Positions 8,574 to 17,528 of a stretch of DNA of 64,000 bases are shown here, piece after piece. Under the pieces are notes generated by a model. That model was not told the DNA's origin. It did no database searches and saw only the letters and a list, made by a program, of their open reading frames with translations. Both the position numbers and the translations under genes were made by a program. The stretch covers positions 1 to 64,000 of the forward strand of contig NZ_JAHHZM010000017.1 of assembly GCF_018642165.1 (NCBI RefSeq). The letters run 5' to 3'. This stretch comes from Echinicola shivajiensis. GTDB lineage: Bacteria > Bacteroidota > Bacteroidia > Cytophagales > Cyclobacteriaceae. Position 1 is the stretch's first letter. Each line of letters opens with the position of its first letter.

Positions 8574-9650
8574 TTATAGATCGAATTCTACCTCAAATTT
8601 CTTTGCAAGTTCTTTAAGGTCGTTTTCAACTGGCTTTAAAAGTGGGATGCCGTTTTTAATTCTTTCTTTTTCAAGTTCCCTTTCCGGGTCTCCAGGAATT
8701 AAAACCTTCTTGTTGCCAGGTGTTGTTTGGGCCTCTCGGAACCGGCCAATCCAGTTGTCCATATGGTCTTTAAATTCATCGGCAGGTCTGAAAGCATCCA
8801 CTCTCATGGCTCCGAAGAAATGACCAATTCCCTCTCCAACGGGGTTTGGGTCAGGTTGTAAGAATGCTACAAAAGGTGGTACCCATGGACCATAATTGGC
8901 TCCAGATAGCACGGCAGAGAAAATATCAACGATAGAGCCCAGCGCATAACCTTTGTGTGAGCCATGTTCTCTGTCCCCTCCCAAAGGAAGCAAAGCTCCT
9001 CCTTCTTTTACTCCATATGGATTTGTCGTTGGATTGCCTTCTTTATCTTGGATCCAACCAGAAGGTGCTTCTTCCTCTTTTCTTTGTAAAATTTCCAATT
9101 TCCCATTAGCAGCGGTTGTGGTAGCCATGTCAGCCACAAATGCTGGCTGCTTGTTGGCAGGGATAGCTACAGCAATAGGATTGGTCCCCAATAGTCTTTC
9201 TTTGGAGAATGTAGGGCTAACCAATGGGCTGGCATTGGTCATGGACATGCCTATCATGTCGTTCTTTAGGGCTTGCATGGCGTGATAGCCAGCGATTCCA
9301 TAGTGGTTTGAGTTTTTGACTGAAACCCAACCTGTTCCTGCATTTTTTGCTTTCTCAATAGCCACATTCATGGCATAGGGAGCTACTACTAAACCAAGAC
9401 CTCCATCTCCATCTACGACCGCTGTGCTGGGGCTTTCATGGACGATCTTAATATTTGGCTTGGTGTTTATCCTTCCTGCTTCCCAAAGTCTCACATAGCC
9501 CGAAAGACGTGCTACGCCATGTGAATCTACTCCTCTAAGGTCAGCTGATAGTAAAACTTCTGTGGCAGTTTGGGCATCCTCCTCTGGACAACCCATTTTG
9601 ATGAAAATACTTTTGGTAAAGGCAAATAGCCCTTCAAAGTTAAAGTTCAT
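8574..9650 (-). CDS. Ldh-family (malate/L-lactate/ureidoglycolate-type) NAD(P)-dependent dehydrogenase
   Basis: A protein of 358 residues of the Ldh_2 family, which is unrelated to classical Rossmann-fold LDH. Family landmarks are ADLRGVDSHGVARL near the N-terminus with the catalytic-type His, KNSNHYGIAGY, GTNPIAVAIP, and HGSHKGYALG. The family reduces 2-oxoacids such as oxaloacetate, 2-oxoglutarate or sulfopyruvate. The exact substrate cannot be read here. The start is set at ATG 9650 (MNFNFEGLF), since extension to 9728 would run into the upstream ppx coding end. It follows ppx by 47 bases. Confidence 0.85.
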   Translation of the reverse strand: MNFNFEGLFAFTKSIFIKMGCPEEDAQTATEVLLSADLRGVDSHGVARLSGYVRLWEAGRINTKPNIKIVHESPSTAVVDGDGGLGLVVAPYAMNVAIEKAKNAGTGWVSVKNSNHYGIAGYHAMQALKNDMIGMSMTNASPLVSPTFSKERLLGTNPIAVAIPANKQPAFVADMATTTAANGKLEILQRKEEEAPSGWIQDKEGNPTTNPYGVKEGGALLPLGGDREHGSHKGYALGSIVDIFSAVLSGANYGPWVPPFVAFLQPDPNPVGEGIGHFFGAMRVDAFRPADEFKDHMDNWIGRFREAQTTPGNKKVLIPGDPERELEKERIKNGIPLLKPVENDLKELAKKFEVEFDL

Positions 9651-9697
9651 ACTGGTTTTTATTTGAAGGTCTGTGACTCGCTTGTCTATTTTAAAAT

Positions 9698-10669
9698 TTA
9701 TGATTTGGCGCTTTCCATATCTGTACAAGGCAGCATTTCATTTTTGTTGATCAGTCTGGAAATTACACCTTCCTTTAAAGCGTAATTGGAGCAAACAAGT
9801 TCAGATGCATCGACATATTGTAAGATAAATTCTATCAAACAGGAAGCTACCACTATCATGTCCACTCTCATGGGGATCATGCCAGGGATTTGAAGTCTTT
9901 CTTCTTTGTTTAGTGTGACCAGCTTTTGGGCCAGTATTTCGAATTCTGCTCTTGGGAGGTGAAAGACACTTTGCCCTTGGATCTTTGAAAGCTTTGAAGA
10001 AGCGTAGTACATGTCGGTAAGGGTGTCAAAAGTACCAGATGCTCCTACGAGTCTCTTGGGTTTGTACTTTTCTAAGACAGTGATTAGATCAACTAATTTC
10101 TCCTTAAGGTATTGGGTGAGTTTGACGACTTCCTCACCAAGTATAGGATCATGATAATGGAACAGGTCTAGCAGTCTTTGCCCTCCGATTTCGAAGCTTT
10201 GTTTCCACAATGCTTCATTTTCATTGCCAATGATAAATTCTACAGAACCACCTCCGATATCCATCATAAGGCTGTTTTCGGCATTAAGGGATCCGCTAAA
10301 ATTTATGCCGTCATAAATCAGCTGGGCTTCCTGTGCGCCATCAATGACATTGACTCTAATATCAACTTGTTCCTTGATATATTTTACAAATTGGCTTCCA
10401 TTTCGGGCATTACGGACAGCGCTAGTAGCAAAAGCATAAACCTTTTGGATATCATTTTTATCGATCAGCTTTCTGAAATGAGTTAGGGTATCAAGCGCTC
10501 TTTTTTCAGCATCAGGGTGGATATTGTTTTCACTGATTCCTTGTTGCCCAATTTTCACTGGAACTTTTTCCTTGTATATGGTTTTAAAACCGCCTTGGTC
10601 AAATTCTACCAACAACAAATGGAATGTGTTGGTGCCCATATCAATGATTGCTGCCTTTGCATCTGTCAT
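9698..10669 (-). CDS. ppx: Ppx/GppA family phosphatase
   Basis: Probable exopolyphosphatase or guanosine pentaphosphatase of the ASKHA (actin-like) fold. The phosphate-binding motifs IIDMGTNTFHLLLVE (about 8-22), FATSAVRNA and DIGGGSVEFI are present. At 323 residues it is the short, two-lobe form without the C-terminal HD-like domain of E. coli Ppx. Choosing between polyphosphate and pppGpp as substrate is not possible from sequence. It is divergent from pccB. Confidence 0.88.
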   Translation of the reverse strand: MTDAKAAIIDMGTNTFHLLLVEFDQGGFKTIYKEKVPVKIGQQGISENNIHPDAEKRALDTLTHFRKLIDKNDIQKVYAFATSAVRNARNGSQFVKYIKEQVDIRVNVIDGAQEAQLIYDGINFSGSLNAENSLMMDIGGGSVEFIIGNENEALWKQSFEIGGQRLLDLFHYHDPILGEEVVKLTQYLKEKLVDLITVLEKYKPKRLVGASGTFDTLTDMYYASSKLSKIQGQSVFHLPRAEFEILAQKLVTLNKEERLQIPGMIPMRVDMIVVASCLIEFILQYVDASELVCSNYALKEGVISRLINKNEMLPCTDMESAKS

Positions 10670-10829
10670 AATGCCCTTCTTTTAGTTGTGCGAATATAAA
10701 AAGTTTATTTAAAAAGCTTAGTGATTGTAGGACTTTATGAAAGAAAGAGGGTAAATGACTTTTAAAGTAAAGAGAATTATTCTATTGGGATAATGAAGGG
10801 TAAAATTTCATCGCTATGGCCCTGCTGAT

Positions 10830-10837
10830 TATATTTG
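10830..10837 (+). promoter_or_regulatory. -7 promoter element for pccB
   Basis: TATATTTG matches TAnnTTTG. It coincides with the TTG of a longer possible reading (10835), which argues that the gene starts at the ATG at 10862, about 20 bases after the predicted transcription start. Confidence 0.5.
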
Positions 10838-10861
10838 GTTGTAGCTACTAAAGATAAACCC

Positions 10862-12445
10862 ATGAAAAGTTCAACTAAAGGAGTGTATACCCTTCCCGGG
10901 AATCAAGAAAAATTGGATTTGCTAAAAAAGAAAAATGAGGAAGCACTTCAAGGGGGAGGGAAAGACCGCATAGCAACTCAGCATAAAAAGGGCAAGTTGA
11001 CTGCTAGGGAAAGGGTGAATTTATTGATTGATGAGGGGACTTTTCAGGAGATTGATAAATTCAAAATGCACCGCTGTAAGGACTTTGGTTTAGATAAGGA
11101 ATATTATCTGGGTGATGGGGTGATTACAGGTTATGGAGAAGTTAATGGAAGGCTGGTTTATGTGTTTTCTCAAGATTTCACGGTTTTTGGAGGGTCCTTG
11201 TCTGAAACACATGCTGAGAAAATTTGCAAAATAATGGATATGGCCATGAAAAATGGAGCTCCTGTAATCGGATTGAATGATTCTGGAGGGGCAAGAATTC
11301 AAGAGGGGGTGAGTTCTTTGGGCGGTTATGCGGATATTTTTTATAGAAATACCTTGGCTTCTGGAGTGATTCCACAGATTTCTGCTATTATGGGGCCCTG
11401 TGCTGGTGGGGCCGTTTATTCTCCTGCCATAACAGATTTTATCATGATGGTGGAGGAAACATCTTATATGTTTGTGACAGGTCCAAATGTGGTGAAGACT
11501 GTGACCCAGGAAAATGTCACCGCTGAGGAATTAGGAGGTGCCAGTGCCCATAGCGTAAAAAGTGGGGTGACTCATTTTGCCTGTGCAAATGAGGTGGATT
11601 GTATAAGAAATATAAAGAGCCTGTTAAGTTACATTCCCCAGAACTGTGAAGATAATGCGCCAGTTTATCCTTATGAGATTAAAAAGGATGAGACCAGAAA
11701 GCTATTGGATGACATTGTGCCAGAAAACCCTAACCATCCGTATGACATGCGTGAAGTGGTCAGGGGAATAGTTGACGAGGATAGTTTTTTGGAAGTGCAT
11801 AAAAACTATGCGGATAATATGGTGGTGGGGTTTGCTCGGATAGCAGGAAGGAGTATTGGTATAGTGGGCAATCAGCCACAATCTCTGGCAGGAGTTTTGG
11901 ATAATCATGCATCCATAAAAGCAGCTAGATTTGTTCGCTTTTGTGATTGCTTTAATGTGCCTTTGTTGGTATTGGTAGATGTTCCTGGTTTTTTACCTGG
12001 CACGGATCAAGAATGGAATGGGATAATCTCCAATGGGGCAAAGCTCCTATATGCTTTTTCTGAAGCAACTGTGCCGCGTATTACTGTGATAACCCGGAAA
12101 GCTTACGGTGGTGCATATGATGTGATGAATTCCAAGCATATTGGAGCAGATCTGAATTTTGCTTGGCCAACTGCTGAAATTGCAGTGATGGGGGCAAAGG
12201 GTGCTGCTGAGATTATTTTTAAAAAGGAAATTGCCAATGCGGAAAATCCTGAGGAAAAGCTCCAAGAAAAAATAGATGAATATACCCGTAAATTTGCCAA
12301 TCCATATAGAGCTGCGCATAGGGGTTATGTGGATGAGGTAATATTGCCCTCAAATACCAGGATAAAACTTATAAATGGCTTTAAAATGTTGGAAAACAAA
12401 GTGGATGTATTGCCCAAAAAGAAGCATGGTAATATTCCATTATAA
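10862..12445 (+). CDS. pccB: Acyl-CoA carboxylase carboxyltransferase (beta) subunit, propionyl-CoA type
   Basis: Transfers CO2 from carboxybiotin to an acyl-CoA, most likely propionyl-CoA. It has 527 residues from ATG 10862. Crotonase-fold oxyanion-hole segments [11 protein letters not shown] and [10 protein letters not shown] are present, with GKLTARERV near the N-terminus, typical of PccB/AccD-type subunits. The TTG at 10835 falls inside the promoter element and is rejected. No biotin carboxylase or biotin carrier gene is nearby, so partners must be encoded elsewhere. Confidence 0.93.
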   Translation: MKSSTKGVYTLPGNQEKLDLLKKKNEEALQGGGKDRIATQHKKGKLTARERVNLLIDEGTFQEIDKFKMHRCKDFGLDKEYYLGDGVITGYGEVNGRLVYVFSQDFTVFGGSLSETHAEKICKIMDMAMKNGAPVIGLNDSGGARIQEGVSSLGGYADIFYRNTLASGVIPQISAIMGPCAGGAVYSPAITDFIMMVEETSYMFVTGPNVVKTVTQENVTAEELGGASAHSVKSGVTHFACANEVDCIRNIKSLLSYIPQNCEDNAPVYPYEIKKDETRKLLDDIVPENPNHPYDMREVVRGIVDEDSFLEVHKNYADNMVVGFARIAGRSIGIVGNQPQSLAGVLDNHASIKAARFVRFCDCFNVPLLVLVDVPGFLPGTDQEWNGIISNGAKLLYAFSEATVPRITVITRKAYGGAYDVMNSKHIGADLNFAWPTAEIAVMGAKGAAEIIFKKEIANAENPEEKLQEKIDEYTRKFANPYRAAHRGYVDEVILPSNTRIKLINGFKMLENKVDVLPKKKHGNIPL

Positions 12446-12503
12446 AAGAAATGTTAAAGCATCGGAGATGGGTTTATTGTAGTTTTTTTACAGATTTCAA
12501 TTT

Positions 12504-12869
12504 ATGAATAGTTTTGAGGAACTCGAAGTATGGGAAAAAGCTAGGGACTTGAGGGTTTTTGTTTCTAGTGTGATAGGTGATTTCCCAATTGAAGAGAAGT
12601 TTATGCTGGTTAGTCAGGTTAAAAAATCTTCGAGGTCCATAGGTAGTAATATTGCAGAGGGCTTTGGAAGGTTTCATTATCAGGAGAATATCCAATTTTG
12701 TAGACAAGCTAGAGGATCTCTTTTTGAAACATTGGATCATATGATTGTCGCTTTTGATGAAGGTTTTATTACCATAGAGAACCTAAATGATTATAGGGAG
12801 TACCATTCTGAATGTCTGAAACTTTTAAATGGGCATATTTCTTATTTAAAAAAAGGCAGAAATTTGTAA
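12504..12869 (+). CDS. Four-helix-bundle protein (23S rRNA intervening-sequence/S23 family)
   Basis: A protein of 121 residues. It carries the family signature SNIAEGFGR (48-56), preceded by QVKKSSRSI where family members usually have a basic helix ending in SIPSNIAEG. The C-terminal half is helical. Relatives are found within 23S rRNA intervening sequences, as lone genes in Bacteroidota, and as the accessory subunit in some diversity-generating retroelements. No reverse transcriptase or template repeat is visible nearby, so only the fold can be assigned. It starts 58 bases after pccB. Confidence 0.85.
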   Translation: MNSFEELEVWEKARDLRVFVSSVIGDFPIEEKFMLVSQVKKSSRSIGSNIAEGFGRFHYQENIQFCRQARGSLFETLDHMIVAFDEGFITIENLNDYREYHSECLKLLNGHISYLKKGRNL

Positions 12870-12940
12870 GAAATTCACCTGGTTAAAGTCACAGATAGGG
12901 ATTTTAAATAGTGTAATAAGTAAACATATATTATAGTTTT

Positions 12941-14008
12941 ATGACAAACGAAGAACAATTTCTTTATAAATACCTTAATAATGCCTCTCCAACGGGCTTT
13001 GAAGCCTCTGGGCAACAGATTTGGCTGGATTATATCAAGCCATTTGTTGATCGTTATTTTACTGATTCATACGGTACAGCAGTGGGTGTGATCAATCCTG
13101 ATGCGCAATTTAAGGTGGTGATAGAAGCCCATGCCGATGAGATCAGTTGGTTTGTAAATTATATCACCGCTGAGGGTTATATATATGTACGGAGAAATGG
13201 TGGCTCTGATCATATGATAGCCCCTTCCATGAGGGTGAATATCCATACCGATGAGAAAATTATTGCAGGTGTGTTTGGTTGGCCGGCCATCCATGTAAGA
13301 AAGGGTGATAAGGAAGATAAGCCAAGCTTGGAGAATATTTTTATTGATGTTGGGGCAAGGTCCAAAGAAGAAGTTGAAGACTTAGGGATTCATGTTGGCT
13401 GTGTGGTGACTTTCAGAGATGAACTGATGGATCTGAATGGAAAGTTCTATGCAGGAAGGGCCCTGGATAATCGAATAGGAGGATATATGATTGCCCAGGT
13501 AGCCAAGAAATTAAGGGATAATGGAAAGGAGCTGCCCTTTGGTCTCTATATCGTGAATGCTGTACAAGAGGAGATAGGCTTAAGAGGGGCCGAGATGATT
13601 GCAGCCAAGATTAAGCCTAATGTGGCAGTTATTACTGATGTATGTCATGATACAACTGCTCCTATGTACAATAAAATCACTAGTGGTGAGCAGGTGGCTG
13701 GAAATGGGCCTGTATTGACATATGGAGCCTCTGTGCACAAAAAACTATTGGATCTGATCATTGCCTCAGCCAAAAAAAGAGAGTTGCCATTCCAAAGGGC
13801 TGCAGCCTCAAGAAGTACTGGGACAGATACTGATGCTTTTGCCTATTCTAATGAGGGGGTGCCTTCGGCATTGATTTCCCTTCCATTGAAATATATGCAT
13901 ACCACAGTGGAGACAGCGAGCAAAAAGGATATTGAATCGGTAGTTGATTTGATTGTAGCCTTTTTGGAAGATTTGGATCCGGAATTTAACTTTAAGTATA
14001 TCGATTGA
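12941..14008 (+). CDS. M42-family metallopeptidase (glutamyl/deblocking aminopeptidase-like)
   Basis: A cytosolic dinuclear-metal aminopeptidase forming large tetrahedral assemblies in related bacteria and archaea. It has 355 residues. Metal-site motifs in order are EAHADEI (His and Asp), RALDNRIGG (bridging Asp), QEEIGLRGA (catalytic Glu pair), TDVCHD and MHTTVE (last His ligand). Function in peptide turnover is by family. It is followed by a clean terminator. Confidence 0.93.
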   Translation: MTNEEQFLYKYLNNASPTGFEASGQQIWLDYIKPFVDRYFTDSYGTAVGVINPDAQFKVVIEAHADEISWFVNYITAEGYIYVRRNGGSDHMIAPSMRVNIHTDEKIIAGVFGWPAIHVRKGDKEDKPSLENIFIDVGARSKEEVEDLGIHVGCVVTFRDELMDLNGKFYAGRALDNRIGGYMIAQVAKKLRDNGKELPFGLYIVNAVQEEIGLRGAEMIAAKIKPNVAVITDVCHDTTAPMYNKITSGEQVAGNGPVLTYGASVHKKLLDLIIASAKKRELPFQRAAASRSTGTDTDAFAYSNEGVPSALISLPLKYMHTTVETASKKDIESVVDLIVAFLEDLDPEFNFKYID

Positions 14009-14032
14009 AAAGTTTTGGTATTATAATAGTAC

Positions 14033-14062
14033 AAAGAGCAGTATGTAGCTGCTCTTTTTTTA
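14033..14062 (+). terminator. Intrinsic terminator after the M42 peptidase
   Basis: AAAGAGCAG (14033-14041) and CTGCTCTTT (14049-14057) form a perfect 9-bp stem with a 7-base loop, followed by a T-run. Confidence 0.88.
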
Positions 14063-14348
14063 TGGTCTTATATTGTCTTTGTTCAGTGGAGTTTTTCTTA
14101 ACCGTAAGAAAATGAAAAGTAATTCTTTTAAAAAAATAATTTTATTACTAATTTTTAACCTCTTATGAAAAGGATAAGATAAGTTGATCTTGTATTGTTT
14201 TATGCAATTGTAAGGGGAAAGTCTCGTTTTAATTTTTTAACAGTAGGTTAAAAGGCTATAACAAGGACTTGTATTAAGGTTTTTAGCTTTGTTAAAAACG
14301 TATTGAAATTTTTTTGTTTCATTTTATTTCGTTTAATTTGAAGTAGTT
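14063..14348 (+). promoter_or_regulatory. Control region upstream of the agaS cluster
   Basis: An AT-rich non-coding stretch. It contains a -7-like TAGCTTTG at 14284-14291 without a good -33 partner. At 14316-14340 is a run of five NTTTN pentamers (GTTTC ATTTT ATTTC GTTTA ATTTG). TTTCGTTT (14327-14334) is inverted as AAACGAAA at 14352-14359. The T-rich pattern recalls the operator reported for the DeoR-family regulator AgaR in E. coli, from memory of its consensus. No regulator gene lies in the window, so operator function is inference. Confidence 0.4.
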
Positions 14349-14459
14349 ATGAAACGAAAGGAAATTGGTAAAAGATTAATTTCTAGGGAATTTTGTAGCC
14401 AAAAGGTAATTATTCAGCTCCTGCATAAGGAATTGCGTGAGGGGCGGATGGCCGATTAA
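14349..14459 (+). CDS. Possible 36-residue small ORF before agaS
   Basis: An ATG-initiated frame of 36 codons (begins MKRKEIGKRL, ends REGRMAD) with a TAA 24 bases before the agaS ATG. It is Lys/Arg-rich with no recognisable domain. Its position just ahead of the cluster could make it a leader peptide, but there is no hairpin-plus-T-run and no biased codon run. Chance occurrence is quite possible. Confidence 0.22.
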   Translation: MKRKEIGKRLISREFCSQKVIIQLLHKELREGRMAD

Positions 14460-14483
14460 TTGGATTTTATAGAAAAAACAGAT

Positions 14484-15653
14484 ATGATACAAACCACTTA
14501 TTTGACCCTTAACACTGAATTAGCAGAGAAAAAAGGGGCATTTCACACAGCAAAAGAGATAGCTGGGCAACCTGAACTTTGGAGCCAAGTTTATGAACAA
14601 GTGGATCAAATGAAAGAGAAGATCCAGGCTTTTGTTGATCCAATTTTTGAAAAAGGAAATGCAAGAATAATTTTAACGGGAGCCGGTTCATCAGCGTTTA
14701 TCGGAGAATCAGCTCAGGGAATTGTTCAGCAAAAAACAGGAGTGTTGACACAGGCCATTGCTACTACTGATTTGGTGACGCATCCAGAATTATTTTTCAT
14801 GGCTGATATACCAACCATATTGGTGTCATTTGCTAGATCAGGGAATAGTCCTGAGAGTGTAGAAGCAGTGAGGTTGGCTGATAAATTCTGTAATCAAATA
14901 TACCACTTGATTATTACCTGTAATGCAGAGGGACAATTGGCTGCATATGCCAACGAATGCGAAGGAAACTGTTTGGCGATCGTATTGCCTGAAGCAGCAA
15001 ATGATAACAGCCTTGCGATGACCGGGAGCTTTACTTCCATGTTGTTGACTGTATTGATGGTTGCTGGAATTAAGGAATTGGATAAGCTAAAGCCAGCCTT
15101 TGACAATGCTGTTGCTACTGCCAATCATATATTGCATAATCAATTAGAGGATTTTGAAGCTTTGGCACAACGTGACTTCAAAAGAGTAATCTTCCTTGGT
15201 TCAGGTTCATTATTAGGTGTTTCAAGAGAGTGTCATTTGAAATTGCAGGAGCTTACTGATGGTCAAGTGGTTTGTAAGCATGATTCTTTCTTAGGGTTCA
15301 GACATGGGCCTAGGGCTGTTGCCAATGAAGACTCTTTGGTCGTGTATTTATTCGCAAAGGATGCACATGTTGCCAAATATGAAAATGACCTGGCATTGAG
15401 TATTGGACAGGATAAAAGAGCTATCAAAACCGTTTGTTTTGGTGGTGAAAATACGGAGGAGTACAATTCTATTTTGAATATACCTGTTGAAGGAAATGCT
15501 GAAGACGCAGTGTTTAATGTGTTGCCTGCTACTATGGTGGGGCAATTGTTAGGTTTTTATAAATGCCTGCAGTTAGGTCTTCAGCCAGACAATCCTTCTG
15601 TGAGCGGTGCTATCAGCAGGGTAGTTCAAGGAGTTATTATTTACAAAAAATAA
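14484..15653 (+). CDS. agaS: AgaS-type SIS-domain galactosamine-6-phosphate deaminase/isomerase
   Basis: Converts galactosamine-6-phosphate to tagatose-6-phosphate plus ammonia. It has 389 residues with two SIS domains: GAGSSAFIGES and SFARSGNSPES in the first, GSGSLLGVSRECHLKLQEL and GFRHGPRAV in the second, all typical of AgaS. The start is ATG 14484 (MIQTTYLTL), which fits the family N-terminus ahead of GAFHTAKEI. A TTG at 14460 is possible but unneeded. It is the first gene of a tight five- to six-gene cluster. The next gene follows after 6 bases. Confidence 0.92.
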   Translation: MIQTTYLTLNTELAEKKGAFHTAKEIAGQPELWSQVYEQVDQMKEKIQAFVDPIFEKGNARIILTGAGSSAFIGESAQGIVQQKTGVLTQAIATTDLVTHPELFFMADIPTILVSFARSGNSPESVEAVRLADKFCNQIYHLIITCNAEGQLAAYANECEGNCLAIVLPEAANDNSLAMTGSFTSMLLTVLMVAGIKELDKLKPAFDNAVATANHILHNQLEDFEALAQRDFKRVIFLGSGSLLGVSRECHLKLQELTDGQVVCKHDSFLGFRHGPRAVANEDSLVVYLFAKDAHVAKYENDLALSIGQDKRAIKTVCFGGENTEEYNSILNIPVEGNAEDAVFNVLPATMVGQLLGFYKCLQLGLQPDNPSVSGAISRVVQGVIIYKK

Positions 15654-15659
15654 ATTGAC

Positions 15660-16583
15660 ATGATCCTTTCAGTTTGTCCTAATCCTTCAGTAGATACATA
15701 TGCGTGGTTGAGTTCCCTGGAATTTGGTGTAGCCAACAGGATCTCAAAACAACAGGAGTTTGCAGGAGGAAAAGGTGTTCATGTGGCTATGGCCCTTAAT
15801 GAATTCGGTGCAAAAACTGATTTGCTGGGAAACTGGGCTGGGCATTCCGGCAAGTGGATTAGGGAATTTTGTGATGATTTGGGTGTACAGAGCTTTGGAC
15901 CGGAATTAGAAGGTGCAAATAGAAAATGCTATACCTTTCTTTCAGAGAATGAAAGCTTGCATCATACAGAAATGCTGGAGCCAGGACCTGCATTGAAGAA
16001 GGATCAGTATCATGCGTTTATTGAAAACTTTAGTGAGCAATTAGACTCGGCTAACCTAGCGGTTCTTTCTGGATCATGGCCAAAAAAAACACCCGAAACA
16101 GCTTATGCTGAAATGATAACTATAGCAGAAGAAAAAGGTAAAAAGGTCATATTGGACTGCAGTGGGAAGCAGCTTACTAATGCTTTGCAGCAAGGTTTCT
16201 TTGGTTTGCACCTGAATGAACATGAAGCCAAGGAGCTTTGTGGAAAGGACGATCCCTTGGAGGCCATGCAGGAGTTGAACAAGAAAGTTGACTTGGTGGC
16301 ATTAACGCGCGGAAAGGAAGGGCTTTACTTGAGTTATTTAGGAAAAGTAGTACATGCCAATGTAGTCCTTAAAAAAGTGGTCAGCACTGTAGGAAGTGGA
16401 GACTGTTTGACTGCAGGGGTAGCCTATGGGGTAAGCAAAGGGTTTTCTGTAGAGGAGATCGCCAGACATGGTGTTGCTTTCGGAGCTGCTAATTGCCTAA
16501 GAGAGGATTTAGGAATGTTGTATCGCTCTGATGTGGAGGAATTACTCCCTAAGGTGTCAATTAAAGAATTAAGCTATGCATAA
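15660..16583 (+). CDS. 1-phosphofructokinase-family hexose kinase, probable tagatose-6-phosphate kinase
   Basis: A PfkB-superfamily kinase of the FruK/LacC branch, 307 residues. N-terminal VCPNPSVDTY, substrate loop GGKGVHVAMAL and the catalytic GSGD motif (VGSGDCLTAG) are present. The context between agaS and a tagatose-bisphosphate-type aldolase points to tagatose-6-phosphate as substrate, giving tagatose-1,6-bisphosphate. It overlaps the next gene by 8 bases. Confidence 0.85.
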   Translation: MILSVCPNPSVDTYAWLSSLEFGVANRISKQQEFAGGKGVHVAMALNEFGAKTDLLGNWAGHSGKWIREFCDDLGVQSFGPELEGANRKCYTFLSENESLHHTEMLEPGPALKKDQYHAFIENFSEQLDSANLAVLSGSWPKKTPETAYAEMITIAEEKGKKVILDCSGKQLTNALQQGFFGLHLNEHEAKELCGKDDPLEAMQELNKKVDLVALTRGKEGLYLSYLGKVVHANVVLKKVVSTVGSGDCLTAGVAYGVSKGFSVEEIARHGVAFGAANCLREDLGMLYRSDVEELLPKVSIKELSYA

Positions 16584-17520
16584 AAAAGACCTTTTAGTAG
16601 TAGGTGAATTGAATATCGATTTGATTCTTAATCAAATCAAAGGATTTCCTGAAATGGGGTCTGAAAAGGTAGCTGAAAAGATGGATGTGACTTTGGGGAG
16701 CTCTTCCGCCATATTTGCCTCCAATATCGCTACTCTGGGGATTCAGACTTCCTTTTGTGGAAAAGTAGGGAATGATGATTTTGGACAGTTTGTCTGCGAA
16801 ACCTTGAAAAACAAACAGGTAGGGACTGAACATATCTCGATCTCAAAGGAGTTGAAAACAGGACTTACTGTGGTGATGAACTATGATCAGGATCGTGCCA
16901 ATGTGACCTATTGTGGTGCAATGGAGGACTTGACCATTGAGGATATTCCTTGGGAAAAGGCATCAGAGTACAAACATTTTCATTTGTCCAATTACTTTCT
17001 TCAAAAGGGAATTCAAAAAGATATCACGGAGATATTTAAAAAAGCTAAGGAAGCAGGGATGAGCACCTCACTGGATCTTCAGGTAGATCCAGATGATGTT
17101 TGGGATTTCGATTATAAATCCTGTTTGCCTTATGTGGATATATTTCTTCCAAATGAATCCGAATTACTTTCTCTTACAGGAAAGACTGAAATAGATGAAG
17201 CCTTGGCAGAGCTGAAGGACTATGCCAATATTATTGCCCTAAAGATGGGGATAAAAGGAGGGTTGGTTTATCAAAAAGGAGATATTATCAAGGCAGCGCC
17301 TTATATCAATAATCAATTTGTTGATGCAATTGGAGCAGGTGATAGTTTCAATGCAGGCTTTATCTGTAAGTTTTTACAGGGTAATACCTGGGAAGAATGC
17401 TTGAAGTTTGCCAATCTAACTGGAGCACTTAATACTACTGCTGCAGGGGGAACTGGAGCCTTTGATAATATGGATAACCTGAAAGACAGGGCTAAGAAAA
17501 TTTTAAAACAAGAAATCTAA
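16576..17520 (+). CDS. PfkB-family sugar kinase, candidate GalNAc kinase
   Basis: A ribokinase-branch PfkB kinase of 314 residues. It has the N-terminal GELNIDLI with a GSSSAIFASNIATLG substrate segment and the catalytic GAGDSFNAG motif near the C-terminus. It is clearly different from the preceding 1-PFK-type kinase. Within this cluster a second sugar kinase is needed only if the amino sugar enters unphosphorylated, so phosphorylation of N-acetylgalactosamine or galactosamine at O6 is a reasonable inference, not shown by sequence. The start overlaps the upstream stop by 8 bases, indicating coupling. Confidence 0.8.
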   Translation: MHKKDLLVVGELNIDLILNQIKGFPEMGSEKVAEKMDVTLGSSSAIFASNIATLGIQTSFCGKVGNDDFGQFVCETLKNKQVGTEHISISKELKTGLTVVMNYDQDRANVTYCGAMEDLTIEDIPWEKASEYKHFHLSNYFLQKGIQKDITEIFKKAKEAGMSTSLDLQVDPDDVWDFDYKSCLPYVDIFLPNESELLSLTGKTEIDEALAELKDYANIIALKMGIKGGLVYQKGDIIKAAPYINNQFVDAIGAGDSFNAGFICKFLQGNTWEECLKFANLTGALNTTAAGGTGAFDNMDNLKDRAKKILKQEI

Positions 17521-17528
17521 TAGTCAAA

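Noticed and set aside
9651-9728. Longer start for the Ldh-family dehydrogenase
   Set aside because: It would overlap the end of ppx, and the added residues do not look like the family.
10835-10861. TTG start for pccB
   Set aside because: The TTG is part of a consensus -7 promoter element, so it would lie upstream of the predicted transcript.
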